A DNA stretch of 64,000 bases from Pirellulales bacterium (GCA_022841705.1 JALHQZ010000011.1:1-64000); one strand, 5' to 3'; counted from the stretch's first letter, positions 7,650 through 17,841 are shown. The notes: generated by a model from the sequence alone, not told the origin. A program made the numbers and translations.

Positions 7650-8183
7650 ATGAGCGCCATCAATGACCGTGCGAATCCCATAATGCTGAGGGCTAGCTAT
7701 TTGTGCTGGCGGGGATGGCTGCTGTCGGTCTGCTTCGCAATCGGTTCAGCCGGCTGCGCCACCCTCGCCGCCGACAACATGCAGGCGTTTCCGCCGGCTG
7801 AGGAGGGAATGGTGCGTTACGTGTTCCAGCCCCCAGAACAAGACGATGAAGCGGCGTTCAAGTTGGAGCTGATCGTAGGGAAGATGGTGCAAACCGATAA
7901 AGCCAATCGCTACTTCTTCGGCGGCGAGATTATCGAGGAAACGATCGAAGGCTGGGGTTTCCCCAAGTATGTCGTCCCCGAGGTGGGGCCAATGGCTGGG
8001 ACGCTCATGGCCGTTGACCCTAGTGAGCCGAAGCTCGACCGCTTCGTCACGCTCGGCGGTGGGCCGTTTCTTATTCGCTATAACAGCAAACTGCCGGTCG
8101 TCGTGTATGTGCCCGAGGGGTTCGAGGTGCGTTACCGAGTTTGGAAGGCCGAGGCCGAGACGAACTCGATGAAGCCGGGCTAA
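7650..8183 (+). CDS. eco: Ecotin-like serine protease inhibitor, lipoprotein
   Basis: This is a homologue of ecotin, the periplasmic inhibitor of trypsin-fold serine proteases. Family landmarks include VRYVFQPPEQDDEAAFKLELIVGK (read as VRxVxxPxxxDExxxKxELIVGK), EGWGFPKYVV, FVTLGGGPFLIRYNSKLPVVVYVPEG and the end YRVWKAE. A membrane-targeting N-terminus ends in GSAGC, a lipobox-like cleavage site, so it is likely a lipoprotein. E. coli ecotin is free in the periplasm. In the reactive loop (GTLMAV) the P1 residue aligns to Leu, where E. coli has Met. Both cysteines of the E. coli disulfide (50 and 87) are replaced. A later start at 7683 is possible. It could protect the cell surface from foreign proteases. 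Confidence 0.88.
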   Translation: MSAINDRANPIMLRASYLCWRGWLLSVCFAIGSAGCATLAADNMQAFPPAEEGMVRYVFQPPEQDDEAAFKLELIVGKMVQTDKANRYFFGGEIIEETIEGWGFPKYVVPEVGPMAGTLMAVDPSEPKLDRFVTLGGGPFLIRYNSKLPVVVYVPEGFEVRYRVWKAEAETNSMKPG

Positions 8184-8321
8184 GCGATAGGTCCATCGCA
8201 ACTCCCTCCCCCCCGTCACCTTTAACGCAGCCGTGGCTCAATTCCCCGGGCTCGCGGTGTTTTTCGCGTGTGGCTCACGCAAGAGCGCTGTCGTCTCGCC
8301 TTCACCACCTACAAAACCCAT

Positions 8322-8740
8322 TCATCGAGCGGACAGGTGTCGGCAAGGCGGCAACGGCCGCTCATGTCGAAAGGTAGCTGTTGCTTGCCGCTCTCTCCTT
8401 GGAACGCCCGTGTTTGCCACCACACAAGAGATCGAATCCTTCTCCGGTATTGGTAGTTGATGCCGATTCCGGATTTCTTTTCGCCAGAGGTTTCGATAAC
8501 TGTCCGGTCCGCCTCGATGGTCGCTTGGGCGAAGAACTCGGACGCTTGGCGCCGCCACACCTGCTGCCGAGACCGGTTGATCGCCGCTTGGCTAAACAAG
8601 GTTCGCCTCGCACTGAATCGGCGACAAGAATCGCCCGCGGCGGTAGGATCGGGAATTAGGGGCGCGCCGAGTGCCTTGAGAGACGCTTCGTCGTTGCGGG
8701 GAGAGGCCGCTTGTTTGAGGCCTAGGTGATCGTGATACTC
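8322..8740 (-). pseudogene. IS1380-family transposase remnant
   Basis: The minus-strand translation carries pieces typical of the DDE domain of IS1380-type transposases: NDEASLKALGAPLIPDPTAA, GDSCRRF, VWRRQASEFFAQATIEADRT and SGEKKSGIGINYQ. After that point the reading frame shifts; a continuation resembling 'VVANTG' appears in another frame. Neither the N-terminal third nor the end of the transposase is present. No terminal inverted repeats were seen. It lies exactly at the end of the next gene (8739) and marks an old insertion at the border of the carbohydrate locus. Confidence 0.75.
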
Positions 8741-10736
8741 AAGGTGCGGTCGGCAATCCAATAACACTGGTGTCGTTGAGCGGGCCCCGCCAATACGTTT
8801 TCACATGCTGCCCAGCGAGGTCAGCCGTGAGGACATTCGTAACGAAGTCGCGGTACATGGGGATGTCGCCAATCTCGCGCTTAAGTTTCGAGAGATGGTC
8901 AAGAAAACGCGGTGAACTGCCGGCGCGAGCCATGCCCAGGTAGTGCTTTTGCGCAAGCAGTTGCCCTCGCAGCCAGTCTTGATCGCCGAAGAACAACTGA
9001 TCCTTCATGACGGATTCGCCAATTTCAAGGGCCTGGGTAAGGGCGCGCTCTTTGGCGGGATATTTTTGCGCATCGCGAACTTGGTCGAGCTGCAGCAGCA
9101 GATTGGCAAATTCTTGTTGGCAACCTCCTTTGGCGATTGTTTTGGCGTAGCGAATGGCGGTTTGCTCGGCAGTAGCAGATTTCTCGTAGAGAACATCGGC
9201 AAATGCGAACACCGCTGGCATGTTGGTCGCCGTGTACTGCAGAAACAAGGTCGCGTCTTCCAGATCGCGGTCTCGTGCTCTGCCGAGCACCGTGGCGAGT
9301 TCGTTGAGCCGGAATGAAGCAAATGGGTAAGCCGACTCACTGGGTAAGCCTAGAACAGAGTACAGGAAGGCCGTTCGCTTAAAATCTTGCGGGTCAACCA
9401 ATCCATTGTAAAGGTTCGAGTGCTCGAGTTCGCACGTATCCATAATGGAAATTGATCGGCGCGGATGCGACTGCCGCATTTTCTTCAGAAAGCTGCTAAC
9501 GAACTCTTGCACTTCCGTCACACTTTTATACGGGATGCCTTTAGTTTCGTGAAAGCACCAGGTTGGCCACAGGACGACTTGGAACTTGGCCCCGGGGCTG
9601 ATCGTGATCGCGAGTTCCTCCACCATTGAGAACTGCTGAAATAAATGCTCGGCTTGATTCGGATAGCAAGTGTCGCAGAAACATCCCCCCGGGTCGTAGA
9701 ACCACACAATGTACCCATCGACCGGCCCGAAGTACTCCATCTCTGCTTGAGCCATTCTGCGGGCCAGTTCCCGTCCTTCGGGTTGGGCCCAACACACGCT
9801 CGAACGGCCGTAGTAACCGGTGGCGGCAAACTTAGGATCGGCGGGAAGGAGATCGACATTGGCGTGCATCGGGGAGAGCTGATGGTACACCTCCAGCCCT
9901 CGGCGCCGCGCATAAGCGAAGAAGCAACGCATCGCCTGGTGGACGCGCTGGTTTCTTGCCCGTCGGGCCTGTTGATCACGCTCGGTCTCGGCGGTCCAGG
10001 CGCCTACCGAAAGGGCTGAGCCCCCCTTTTCATTTCCCGGATACAGGTAGAACGAGCTCCATTGCCAAAACGACACCCGTGAATAGCGGGCCACGACTAA
10101 AAAATCGGCGTAGGCGTGAATCTCCTCAGCTGACATCAACTCCAGAGAAAGCCCAGGATTCATATGATTGCTGTTCATGAGATAGATCGTGCGATTCGGC
10201 ATAGCCGGCGAACAGATGATTGGGGCAGTAGGAATCGCAAAGCCCCACACGCCGTCTCGTAAATCAAGCCGCCGCAGCAGTTCGCCCAGCGCGTATCCCA
10301 TGCCGAGGGATGCTCTCGGGGTGCGATCGGTCCCGAATCCCACCGCCACAAGCCGGCGCGGTGTGTCTCCCTCCTTCGCAAGAGTGGCCACCACATACGA
10401 TTGGTGGAGTTCGTCGTCCAACTTTGCATCGGCGAGCCAAGCTTGCTCGTCGAACAGCGTTTGATGCGAATGCCGAGTTCCCGTGATGAGCGTTGTGTGT
10501 TGGGGATCGGCAGCGCCCGTTGAACTTCCAAGATCGATGCCCGTAAACTTCTTGACAGAGCGTGCGAAATGCTTGAGGGAAAGTGTTTCGGCGTCAGTTG
10601 AATTTAACGAGGCCGAGACCACAACCTCGGTCACGGGGATAAATTCATCGCCTCTGCATGGCGCACCGCAAACGAGCGCCACGGCGATGAGGATTCCGAA
10701 TGAGTTGATTAGTCGGACTGAACTGCTGTGGTTCAT
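8739..10736 (-). CDS. Secreted TIM-barrel glycoside hydrolase-like protein
   Basis: This is an exported ~665-residue protein. The ATG at 10736 is preferred because GGAG lies 6 nt upstream and a clear signal peptide follows (LINSFGILIAVALVCGAP, then CRG). The N-terminal ~200 residues resemble the beta/alpha pre-domain of glucuronidase- or hexosaminidase-like enzymes. The middle is a TIM-barrel-like part with VYHQLSPMHAN and VDGYIVWFYDPGGCFCDTCY. The C-terminal half is helical (TNMPAVFAFADVLYEKS). The 'DPGG' region and the helical end recall four other proteins in this locus. Its substrate is unknown; the context suggests a plant or algal polysaccharide. The end touches the IS1380 remnant. Confidence 0.7.
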   Translation of the reverse strand: MNHSSSVRLINSFGILIAVALVCGAPCRGDEFIPVTEVVVSASLNSTDAETLSLKHFARSVKKFTGIDLGSSTGAADPQHTTLITGTRHSHQTLFDEQAWLADAKLDDELHQSYVVATLAKEGDTPRRLVAVGFGTDRTPRASLGMGYALGELLRRLDLRDGVWGFAIPTAPIICSPAMPNRTIYLMNSNHMNPGLSLELMSAEEIHAYADFLVVARYSRVSFWQWSSFYLYPGNEKGGSALSVGAWTAETERDQQARRARNQRVHQAMRCFFAYARRRGLEVYHQLSPMHANVDLLPADPKFAATGYYGRSSVCWAQPEGRELARRMAQAEMEYFGPVDGYIVWFYDPGGCFCDTCYPNQAEHLFQQFSMVEELAITISPGAKFQVVLWPTWCFHETKGIPYKSVTEVQEFVSSFLKKMRQSHPRRSISIMDTCELEHSNLYNGLVDPQDFKRTAFLYSVLGLPSESAYPFASFRLNELATVLGRARDRDLEDATLFLQYTATNMPAVFAFADVLYEKSATAEQTAIRYAKTIAKGGCQQEFANLLLQLDQVRDAQKYPAKERALTQALEIGESVMKDQLFFGDQDWLRGQLLAQKHYLGMARAGSSPRFLDHLSKLKREIGDIPMYRDFVTNVLTADLAGQHVKTYWRGPLNDTSVIGLPTAP

Positions 10737-10784
10737 CAAAACTCCATAAGGGAAACGCGCTGGCAAACACTTTGGCGCTGGCCA

Positions 10785-12221
10785 CTAAGTGAGCAAGTCT
10801 TCAACGACCTGGCCATGCACATCGGTAAGGCGATAGTCGCGTCCTTGATGGCGATAGGTGAGCTTATCGTGCTCAATCCCCAGCAGTCGCAGGACCGTCG
10901 CGTTCAGATCGTGAATGTGTACAGGATCTTTGACAATGTTGTAGGAATAGTCGTCGGTTTCTCCGTAAACAAAGCCGGGCTTGACTCCAGCGCCCGCCAG
11001 CCACATTGAAAAGCATCTGGGGTGATGGTCGCGCCCGTAGGTGGTGGCGGTTAGTTCGCCTTGCGAGTACACCGTTCGTCCAAACTCCCCACCCCAAATG
11101 ACCAGGGTATCGTCCAGCAAGCCGCGTTCTTTAAGTTCGGTGATCAGTGCCGCCGTCGGCTGATCGGTGTCGTAGCATTGGGACTTTAAGCCGCCTGGGC
11201 AATCCGCATGTTGATCCCAGCCGCGGTGGTACAGTTGAATGAATCGAACGCCGCGCTCGGCAAGTCGGCGGGCAAGAATACAGTTCGCCGCATAGGAACC
11301 AGGTTTTATTGATTCAGGTCCGTACCGTTCAAAGGTTTGCGCTGACTCTCGCGACAGATCCGCCAACTCGGGAACGGATGATTGCATTCGGAACGCTAGT
11401 TCGAACTGATCGATGCGGGCGATGGTGTCGGGATCTTGATAGGTGTCATGCGTCATGTGGTTGAGACTGCCAAGCGTGTTTAGGAACTCTCGGCGTTGGT
11501 TGCGAGTAAGTCCCGCAGGGTCCGACAAGTAAAGCACCGGATCCCTTCCTGAACTGAATCGCGCGCCTTGGTGTCGGGTGGGGAGAAATCCAGGGCCCCA
11601 CATGCGTTCATGAAGCGCCTGGGAATTGGTCTTGCCACTTGGCAGGGAGATCATCACTACGAACGCGGGAAGATTCTCATTCTCGGAGCCCAATCCATAA
11701 GAGACCCAAGATCCCAGAGAAGGGCGGCCGGAAAATTGGTGGCCCGTTTGCAGCATCGTCATCGCAGGATCATGGTTGATCGCCTCGGTATGAAGCGAGC
11801 GAATGACACACAACTCATCGACAATCTTTGCCGTATGCGGCAGCAGTTCACTCAGCCAGATGCCGCTCTTGCCGTGCTGGGCAAACTTAAAAATTGTCGG
11901 AGCGATGGGAAAGCGGGCCTGCGCCGCGGTCATGCCGGTGAGGCGTTGACCATTCCGAATGGATTCCGGGAGATCGCTATCGAACTGGGATTTTAGGTTC
12001 GGCTTGAAATCGAACAGGTCGAGTTGAGAAGGGGCGCCCGATTGGGTCAGCCAGATGACTCGGCGAGCTTTGGGGGCAATTTGAGGAATGCTCGGCAGCC
12101 CCCCCGCGGCATGGATCTTGGGGGCCAGCAATGTCGCCAAAGCGGCCGCCCCAGCGCAGGCGGCAGTTGAGCGCAGGAACTGCCGGCGAGCGATGGTGAT
12201 CTGAACTGGCGAAAGAAACAT
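10785..12221 (-). CDS. DUF1501 family protein
   Basis: This 478-residue protein has a twin-arginine-like signal (RRQFLRSTAA) followed by an alanine-rich hydrophobic stretch. The sulfatase/alkaline-phosphatase-like DUF1501 fold shows as VIWLTQSGAPSQLDLFDFKP, RSLHTEAINHDPAM, GRPSLGSWVSYGLG, VIWGGEFGRT and GRDHHP near the end. DUF1501 proteins are abundant in planctomycetes and nearly always sit beside PSD1-type cytochromes, as here (19-bp gap). Their biochemical role is not proven. They are thought to act outside the inner membrane, probably on polysaccharides. The start has GAGGA upstream. It is cotranscribed with the upstream PSD1 gene. Confidence 0.93.
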   Translation of the reverse strand: MFLSPVQITIARRQFLRSTAACAGAAALATLLAPKIHAAGGLPSIPQIAPKARRVIWLTQSGAPSQLDLFDFKPNLKSQFDSDLPESIRNGQRLTGMTAAQARFPIAPTIFKFAQHGKSGIWLSELLPHTAKIVDELCVIRSLHTEAINHDPAMTMLQTGHQFSGRPSLGSWVSYGLGSENENLPAFVVMISLPSGKTNSQALHERMWGPGFLPTRHQGARFSSGRDPVLYLSDPAGLTRNQRREFLNTLGSLNHMTHDTYQDPDTIARIDQFELAFRMQSSVPELADLSRESAQTFERYGPESIKPGSYAANCILARRLAERGVRFIQLYHRGWDQHADCPGGLKSQCYDTDQPTAALITELKERGLLDDTLVIWGGEFGRTVYSQGELTATTYGRDHHPRCFSMWLAGAGVKPGFVYGETDDYSYNIVKDPVHIHDLNATVLRLLGIEHDKLTYRHQGRDYRLTDVHGQVVEDLLT

Positions 12222-12240
12222 CGAGAATCCTCAGCGAGCT

Positions 12241-14646
12241 TTAGTTCTTCATCACGGCTTCGTCACGACACAGAATCAAGCTGGCGATAAGCGTATAGGC
12301 GGCGAGGTCTGAATCCTCGGCCAACCTGTCGGGAAGTGGAACGCCAATTTCCAAGAGCTCCTTCGAGTTGGCAGGAACTGCGGCGTAATCCGACCGAAAC
12401 TTCTCGAGCGCCTGGAGAAGGAGCGTCCCCTCTTCAGCACGCGGTGGCCGAGCGAGCACGAGCCAGAATCCGTGCGCGATCCTGTCACCGGCGTTAGCTC
12501 CCCCTTCCTGAATCATTCGTGCCGCTAGAAACTTCGCGGCCTCAAGGTAGGTAGGATCGTTCATTAAATTAAGGGCCTGTATGGCGGTATTCGTACGGCT
12601 ACGACGAACGGTGCAACCCTCGCGGAGGGGGGCATCGAAGGCGAGCATCGCCGGATGCGGCACTGAACGCTTCCAGTAGGTGTAGAGACTGCGTCGATGC
12701 AGATCGTCGCCCGTTCCAGGCTGGTAGGTTTGATCCACGAACGCGATGGCCACCACCTGCTCATACAATCCTGGGGGATGGTAGGGCTTAACCGAGGGCC
12801 CTCCAATCTTTCTGGCAAGCAAACCGCTCGCCGCGAGCGCCTGATCGCGGAGAAACTCCGCCTGGAGCCGAACCCTAGGAGCGCGGGCGAGGAGCTCATT
12901 GCTGGGATCGCGGACCAAAAGTGTCGGCGAAATCGAGGAGGTTTGTTGATAGGTAGCACTCATCACGCATAGCTTTAGCATCCGTTTGACATCCCAACCC
13001 GTTTCACGGAACTCGACTGCTAGCCAGTCGAGTAGTTCAGGGTGACTGGGGAGTGCGCCTTGTGACCCGAAGTCGCCGCTCGAAACCACCAGTCCGGTCC
13101 CAAAGATCGACTGCCAAAGCCGATTGACCGTCACGCGCGCCGTGAGCGGATTCTGCGGACTGACGAGCCAAGTGGCGAGGCCAAGCCGATTGCGGGGCAA
13201 TTGCTCAGGCAGCGCCGGCAGAAAGCTGGGGGTATTGGCAGTGACCTCGGCGCCGGGCTGATCGTAGGCGCCGCGCAGGAGGATAAAAGTCCGGCAGGGT
13301 TCTGCGGGTTCCGCCATGATCAACGACGTTGGAATCGAGGCCTCCAGTTCCGTCAGCTGCGCTCTCAGCTTGGCGAGCGCTTCGACTGACTCCGTCGATG
13401 CCGGCGCGGACGTTTTCTGCTGCTCTGCGAGTTGCTGATCATGCCGAGCTTGCGCCTCGGCGACTCGCGCTTCAAGCTCCTTAAGGCTTGCCTCTTGTTC
13501 CGGTGTCGAAAGCCGGAGATAGGGGCGATTGTTGATGCTGATCGGCAGATCCCAACGAGCCAGACCCTGTTCTTCAGCGATGCTGAAGAAGGCTTTCAAG
13601 CTGTAGAAGTCACGCTGGGTGATCGGGTCGAACTTGTGGTCATGGCAGCGCGCGCAGTTGAACGTTTGCCCAAGCCAGACCGAAGCGGTTGTCTCCACGC
13701 GATCGGCCAAGTATTCGGCGATGAATTCCTCCGGAATCACGCCGATCTCTTCGTTGACCATATGATTTCGATTGAAACCCGTGGCAATGAGTTGTTCGCG
13801 GGTCGGGGCGGGGAGCAGATCTCCGGCAAGTTGCTCGATCGTAAATTGATCGAACGGAAGATTGCGATTAAAAGCGTTAATGACCCAATCGCGGTAGAAG
13901 TGTTGCTGCCGATCACGATCCACCTGATAGCCGTTCGTATCGGCGTAGCGAGCGGCGTCGAGCCAATCGGCGGCCATCCGCTCGCCATAGTGGGGCGAGG
14001 CAAGCAGTCGATCAACCACCTTTTCGTAGGCGTTTGCTGAATTGTCGAGCAAGAATGTTTCGGTTTCGGAGCGGGTCGGCGGAAGGCCAATCAGATCGAG
14101 TGACAATCGACGAATCAGCGTGGACCGATCGGCCATCGGCGAAGGATTTAATCCTGCTCGTTCAAGTCGAGCCAAGACAAATCGATCAATTGCATTCCGT
14201 GGCCAATTCGAGTTGGCGACTTTTGGTTCCGCAACATGTATTGGAGGAATGTAGGCCCAATGGTTTTCATAGGGGGCCCCTTGAGCGATCCAACGTGCGA
14301 GCAGCAACTTCTGGGGATCAGTCAGAGTTTTGTTGAACTTCAAGGGGGGCATCGTCGCGCTTGGATCATGCGCATTGATGCGGGCCACGAGCTCGCTTTC
14401 TTCGGGTGACCCGAGAACAATCGCCGGAAACCCGGAATCGGTTGAGGGCTGCTTCGCTGGCGGAAGGTCGAGCCTCAATCCGGCTTGCCGCTGACTTGCG
14501 TCGGGGCCGTGACACGGGAAGCAATTCGCGGAGAGGATTGGCTGAATGTCGCGGGTGTAGCTTAAGCGGTCCGTTTCCCTGGCGAGGGTGGCAGCATGAA
14601 GCAGCACGACAAGCACGAGCGCCAGTTGTAAGCCGACGTAATTCAT
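12241..14646 (-). CDS. PSD1 domain cytochrome (DUF1549/DUF1553)
   Basis: This ~801-residue exported protein begins (from ATG 14646) with a signal peptide and a planctomycete cytochrome C domain. A heme site CFPCH (residues 42-46) sits in the frame LSANCFPCHGPDASQRQAGL. DUF1549 follows (RNAIDRFVLARLERAGL, DRLLASPHYGERMAADWLD, YRDWVINAFNRNLPFDQFT). DUF1553 ends the protein (NRLGLATWLVSPQNPLTAR, VNRLWQSIFGTGLV). These proteins pair with DUF1501 in planctomycetes. Their proposed role is extracytoplasmic redox chemistry linked to polymer use, but no substrate is proven. It is shorter than many relatives because no carbohydrate-binding insert is present between the two DUFs. It precedes the DUF1501 gene on the same transcript. 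Confidence 0.93.
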   Translation of the reverse strand: MNYVGLQLALVLVVLLHAATLARETDRLSYTRDIQPILSANCFPCHGPDASQRQAGLRLDLPPAKQPSTDSGFPAIVLGSPEESELVARINAHDPSATMPPLKFNKTLTDPQKLLLARWIAQGAPYENHWAYIPPIHVAEPKVANSNWPRNAIDRFVLARLERAGLNPSPMADRSTLIRRLSLDLIGLPPTRSETETFLLDNSANAYEKVVDRLLASPHYGERMAADWLDAARYADTNGYQVDRDRQQHFYRDWVINAFNRNLPFDQFTIEQLAGDLLPAPTREQLIATGFNRNHMVNEEIGVIPEEFIAEYLADRVETTASVWLGQTFNCARCHDHKFDPITQRDFYSLKAFFSIAEEQGLARWDLPISINNRPYLRLSTPEQEASLKELEARVAEAQARHDQQLAEQQKTSAPASTESVEALAKLRAQLTELEASIPTSLIMAEPAEPCRTFILLRGAYDQPGAEVTANTPSFLPALPEQLPRNRLGLATWLVSPQNPLTARVTVNRLWQSIFGTGLVVSSGDFGSQGALPSHPELLDWLAVEFRETGWDVKRMLKLCVMSATYQQTSSISPTLLVRDPSNELLARAPRVRLQAEFLRDQALAASGLLARKIGGPSVKPYHPPGLYEQVVAIAFVDQTYQPGTGDDLHRRSLYTYWKRSVPHPAMLAFDAPLREGCTVRRSRTNTAIQALNLMNDPTYLEAAKFLAARMIQEGGANAGDRIAHGFWLVLARPPRAEEGTLLLQALEKFRSDYAAVPANSKELLEIGVPLPDRLAEDSDLAAYTLIASLILCRDEAVMKN

Positions 14647-14694
14647 CTCTCGACACTCGTACGAGCGCAACGACGACCCGCTGGGGGACCAGCG

Positions 14695-17600
14695 TTAGCG
14701 AACGAATCCGTTGCTACCTTGTGAGTCATCTCGGAAGGCGCCGCCGACCGACGAAACAACGCCGTTGCAACCAAGGCCCTTTGATTGTCCGAACCGATGT
14801 GTGCGATCAGCGCGAGTAGCTGATCGCTTGGACGGAGCGACATCATCCAGTTGCGAAAACACTTCGTCGCGCGCTGCGATGAGAAGATCCCGCGTAGCAC
14901 GACCATCACGGACGAACAGCGACCGTGATTGGCGCTCAATGCGATCGATGCCCACCATTTGATCCGTCCCCACTAGCACGCTTGTCGGCATCGCAGACGA
15001 GGTTGCCGCAGTCGCCTGCGCTGTTGCAACAGCGCTCGTTGGCAGATTATCGCGCCAGATGGCGTAGTCGGCTGCGTCAACAACGCCATTGCCGTTCCCA
15101 TCAGCGGCCAATCCGGGGCCTGCCGTGGCGCCAAAGCTGGCTTGCCAGACGGAGTAGTCCGCTTGCTGAACCGCACCGTTGCGATCGTAGTCACCAGCAA
15201 GCGGCGGCGTCACCAGTGTGTCGATTGCATCGATGTTGACGAGGAAGCCACTCTGCTTGCTCAACCGGAGAGTATGCGGGCCGGGAGATAGCGAGGTTGT
15301 CAGAATGAAGGGCTTGCGATACGTGTTGTTGGCGTTGGCCAAACTCACGGTGCCCGAGCCACCGGCGCCGTTATCGATACTCCAAGCCAGGGTTCCATAG
15401 TCGGAGCGGGTCGTCGCGGCGATCGAGATCGCGGTTCCTTCAAACGGAATGTTGACATTCGCGGTAGCGTCGATGGTGTAGTGCCAAGCCCCTCCGCTGG
15501 GTGTGCCAAGGGTGAGTTCGGCCCATGGGCCGCTGTACGCGAACATCTCGCGATTGTCTTCGCGGCGCAGCCGGTAATTGTTGTTGACGCGCACCGCATC
15601 GACCAGAATTGAGTCGGTGGCGGCGCCGCCAGTTTTCTTGATCGTCAGCACATGCAGCGTGGGTGAGAGCCCGGTCGCGAGTTGCGTTTCAACTTGATCT
15701 TGGCGAATCGCCGAGTTCATATTGATCGTCCCCGATCCCCCCGCGCCACCATCAATGGTCCAGGTGGCGGTGGCGCCTTGGCTCCACAGGGAATGAACCA
15801 GCGCGACGCCCGAGCCGGCGAAGACGATGTTGACCTCGTTGTTGCTAGCAGAAGTTGCCATCGCGGAATCGCCGGAGTAGATACCCGGAGTCGTGTCCGT
15901 TACCCACTGATCGCTGCGAAGATACGAAAAGCTGGAGTCGGTCTGCTCGGTACGCCCAACGATGTGCTTGAGAATTGTGGGGTGGGCCGGTGCGTCGTAC
16001 TCCAGGAAATCTCCGCCAATGGTCGCGATCCCGGCCGTATTCCGCGGGATATTGTTACGGATGTAGTCGTAAATGATTCCCAGGGGATGATTTTGCCCGG
16101 TTGTGGTCGGCCAGAATTGGGCGAGGTATTTTTCCATCGCGTTGATCGCGCCGGCCGAGCCAGCGCCCTGAAACGCGTCAACAACCGCTTGGGCTTGGGC
16201 GAGTGACAGAGGTTCGGCCAACGCAGCAACCGCGGCATTGTTATTGTTGGCGTAATTGGCGGACTCGGTCACCAAGTTGCCCATGTACGCCGCATTGTGC
16301 AAGAACTTGATTTGGTCACGCAGCATCTCCACCCAGCGCGCGGCGGTGACGTTCATCGGAATCTGCGAGATCGCTCGCGGCGAGTCGACGACGGTGATGT
16401 TGGCCAGTGCGACATTCAGATGTCCAAGCTGCGTGGAGTTGTACCTAGGGGCATAAGGCGCCGTGCCATTGACAGGCTGCAGCGTCGCCGCGTTCCAATC
16501 CGCCATCTGGCTGACCGATTCCCAGAATAGCCCTAAGCGGCTGATCGCGGTTGCTAGGGAAACTTGATCGGCGGCATCCGAAACCAAAAAGCCCGCGAAT
16601 TCTTGAAGCAACGTTGTCTTGCTGAACTCGGTATTCTCCAACATTCGCGAGTAGATGTAGAGCGAGGGCAGCTGTTCCATCGGATGACTAACATGGGCCA
16701 CCACATCGTCGATCCCTTGATCTCTGATCTTCCGCAAATAGTCGCGCGTCCAATTGAAGTGCAGCTTGGTATGCCCGACCGGGAACTCATGATCCAACAG
16801 GAAGAAAGGCCATGCGTCGACATCCCGGCCAGTAGCCTGCAAGGTATTGGTGGTCGCGTCGTCGAGAGCGTTGGTGCTTAAGGGGACATCGGCCGGAAGC
16901 GATGGAACCCGGGCCACGAACTCGGCAAACTGGCTCGAATAGCCGGGCGTGAGTCCCCACCATTGCACCCCCCAGCTTTCAGCAACAACTCGCGCGGCGG
17001 GATTGACGCTTTGAGCAGCGCTCCGCATGGCGATCTCAAGCGAAATCAACTCCGAAACGCGGCTTGGGTTGCCAAGCGGCGAAGGAGTCTCAAAAGGGTA
17101 GCTGATTCCGGCGCTCGAGGGCGAACCACCCGGGTCTTCCACCCCCATCGTCCACTCGTCGACCCACGGTCCGTAGCGATTCGCCCAGTAGCTGTAGTCG
17201 TTGACCAGCGTTTGCCAATTGGGATCCGCCGGACTGTTGCCGGGCGATAAGATGCGCCACGCCTGCGTTAGATCGCCGTGCCATGTGGTTCCAAAGATGA
17301 GTGACGTCGTCATGCCGCGTGCTTTGGCTGACTGCAGGACGCTGATCCAGAGATTCTCCTGCTGCAATTCATACGGCGTGAGGCCTGGGCGCTCCGACCA
17401 GGGGGCGCGCGGCAACTGCAAATGATTGAGGTTGAGAAACTGCATGGTGTCCAACCATGTTTCCCATTGTGGCAAGGTCCACTCCCGGGGCGCCCAGTCG
17501 CCTTGATAGGCGTTAAGGCTAAAGAGATACAGCCCACGCGTCGACGCCCACGGCGCGGCCACGGCGGCGCTTGCGATGGCAGGCTGGATGCTTGCCGAAC

Positions 17601-17841
17601 TACTCGCTGTAACCGCGGGGTCTTCCTCAATAACTGCCTGCGAATACGCGGCGCTATCAACCGTGCCGATGAGAGCCGAAAGACTGGCTGCCAGGATGAG
17701 TGACTCGCTGGAAAGTGGCAGCCGGGGTTCCAAAGTCTCAAAACTACGCACTCGGCGGGCCATTCTCTTCGCGGCCGGCCGGGGCTTAGCAATGAGCCAG
17801 TGCGGCACTGAAAATTTCAAGAGACCCGAGCGCATGGTCAT
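14695..17841 (-). CDS. Large secreted TIM-barrel protein with dockerin-like repeats
   Basis: This 1048-residue protein carries a planctomycete-type N-terminal export element, FETLEPRLPLS at residues 34-44. From about 100 to 560 it has a TIM-barrel-like part: GLYLFSLNAYQGDW, WTMGVEDPGGSP, VAESWGVQWWGLTP, AWPFFLLDHEFP and VVAHVSHPMEQLPSLYIY. These match, in order, blocks in the proteins at 24842 and 29221. Two beta-sandwich modules follow (~640-755 and ~765-880), each with a W-ID(G/N)GAGGSGT block and a final hydrophobic DA(I/V) strand. A dockerin-like pair (GDYDRNGAVQQADY, DGNGNGVVDAADY) occupies 883-934. The last ~110 residues are unlike anything I know. It is probably a surface-anchored polysaccharide-acting protein. 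Confidence 0.75.
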   Translation of the reverse strand: MTMRSGLLKFSVPHWLIAKPRPAAKRMARRVRSFETLEPRLPLSSESLILAASLSALIGTVDSAAYSQAVIEEDPAVTASSSASIQPAIASAAVAAPWASTRGLYLFSLNAYQGDWAPREWTLPQWETWLDTMQFLNLNHLQLPRAPWSERPGLTPYELQQENLWISVLQSAKARGMTTSLIFGTTWHGDLTQAWRILSPGNSPADPNWQTLVNDYSYWANRYGPWVDEWTMGVEDPGGSPSSAGISYPFETPSPLGNPSRVSELISLEIAMRSAAQSVNPAARVVAESWGVQWWGLTPGYSSQFAEFVARVPSLPADVPLSTNALDDATTNTLQATGRDVDAWPFFLLDHEFPVGHTKLHFNWTRDYLRKIRDQGIDDVVAHVSHPMEQLPSLYIYSRMLENTEFSKTTLLQEFAGFLVSDAADQVSLATAISRLGLFWESVSQMADWNAATLQPVNGTAPYAPRYNSTQLGHLNVALANITVVDSPRAISQIPMNVTAARWVEMLRDQIKFLHNAAYMGNLVTESANYANNNNAAVAALAEPLSLAQAQAVVDAFQGAGSAGAINAMEKYLAQFWPTTTGQNHPLGIIYDYIRNNIPRNTAGIATIGGDFLEYDAPAHPTILKHIVGRTEQTDSSFSYLRSDQWVTDTTPGIYSGDSAMATSASNNEVNIVFAGSGVALVHSLWSQGATATWTIDGGAGGSGTINMNSAIRQDQVETQLATGLSPTLHVLTIKKTGGAATDSILVDAVRVNNNYRLRREDNREMFAYSGPWAELTLGTPSGGAWHYTIDATANVNIPFEGTAISIAATTRSDYGTLAWSIDNGAGGSGTVSLANANNTYRKPFILTTSLSPGPHTLRLSKQSGFLVNIDAIDTLVTPPLAGDYDRNGAVQQADYSVWQASFGATAGPGLAADGNGNGVVDAADYAIWRDNLPTSAVATAQATAATSSAMPTSVLVGTDQMVGIDRIERQSRSLFVRDGRATRDLLIAARDEVFSQLDDVAPSKRSATRADRTHRFGQSKGLGCNGVVSSVGGAFRDDSQGSNGFVR

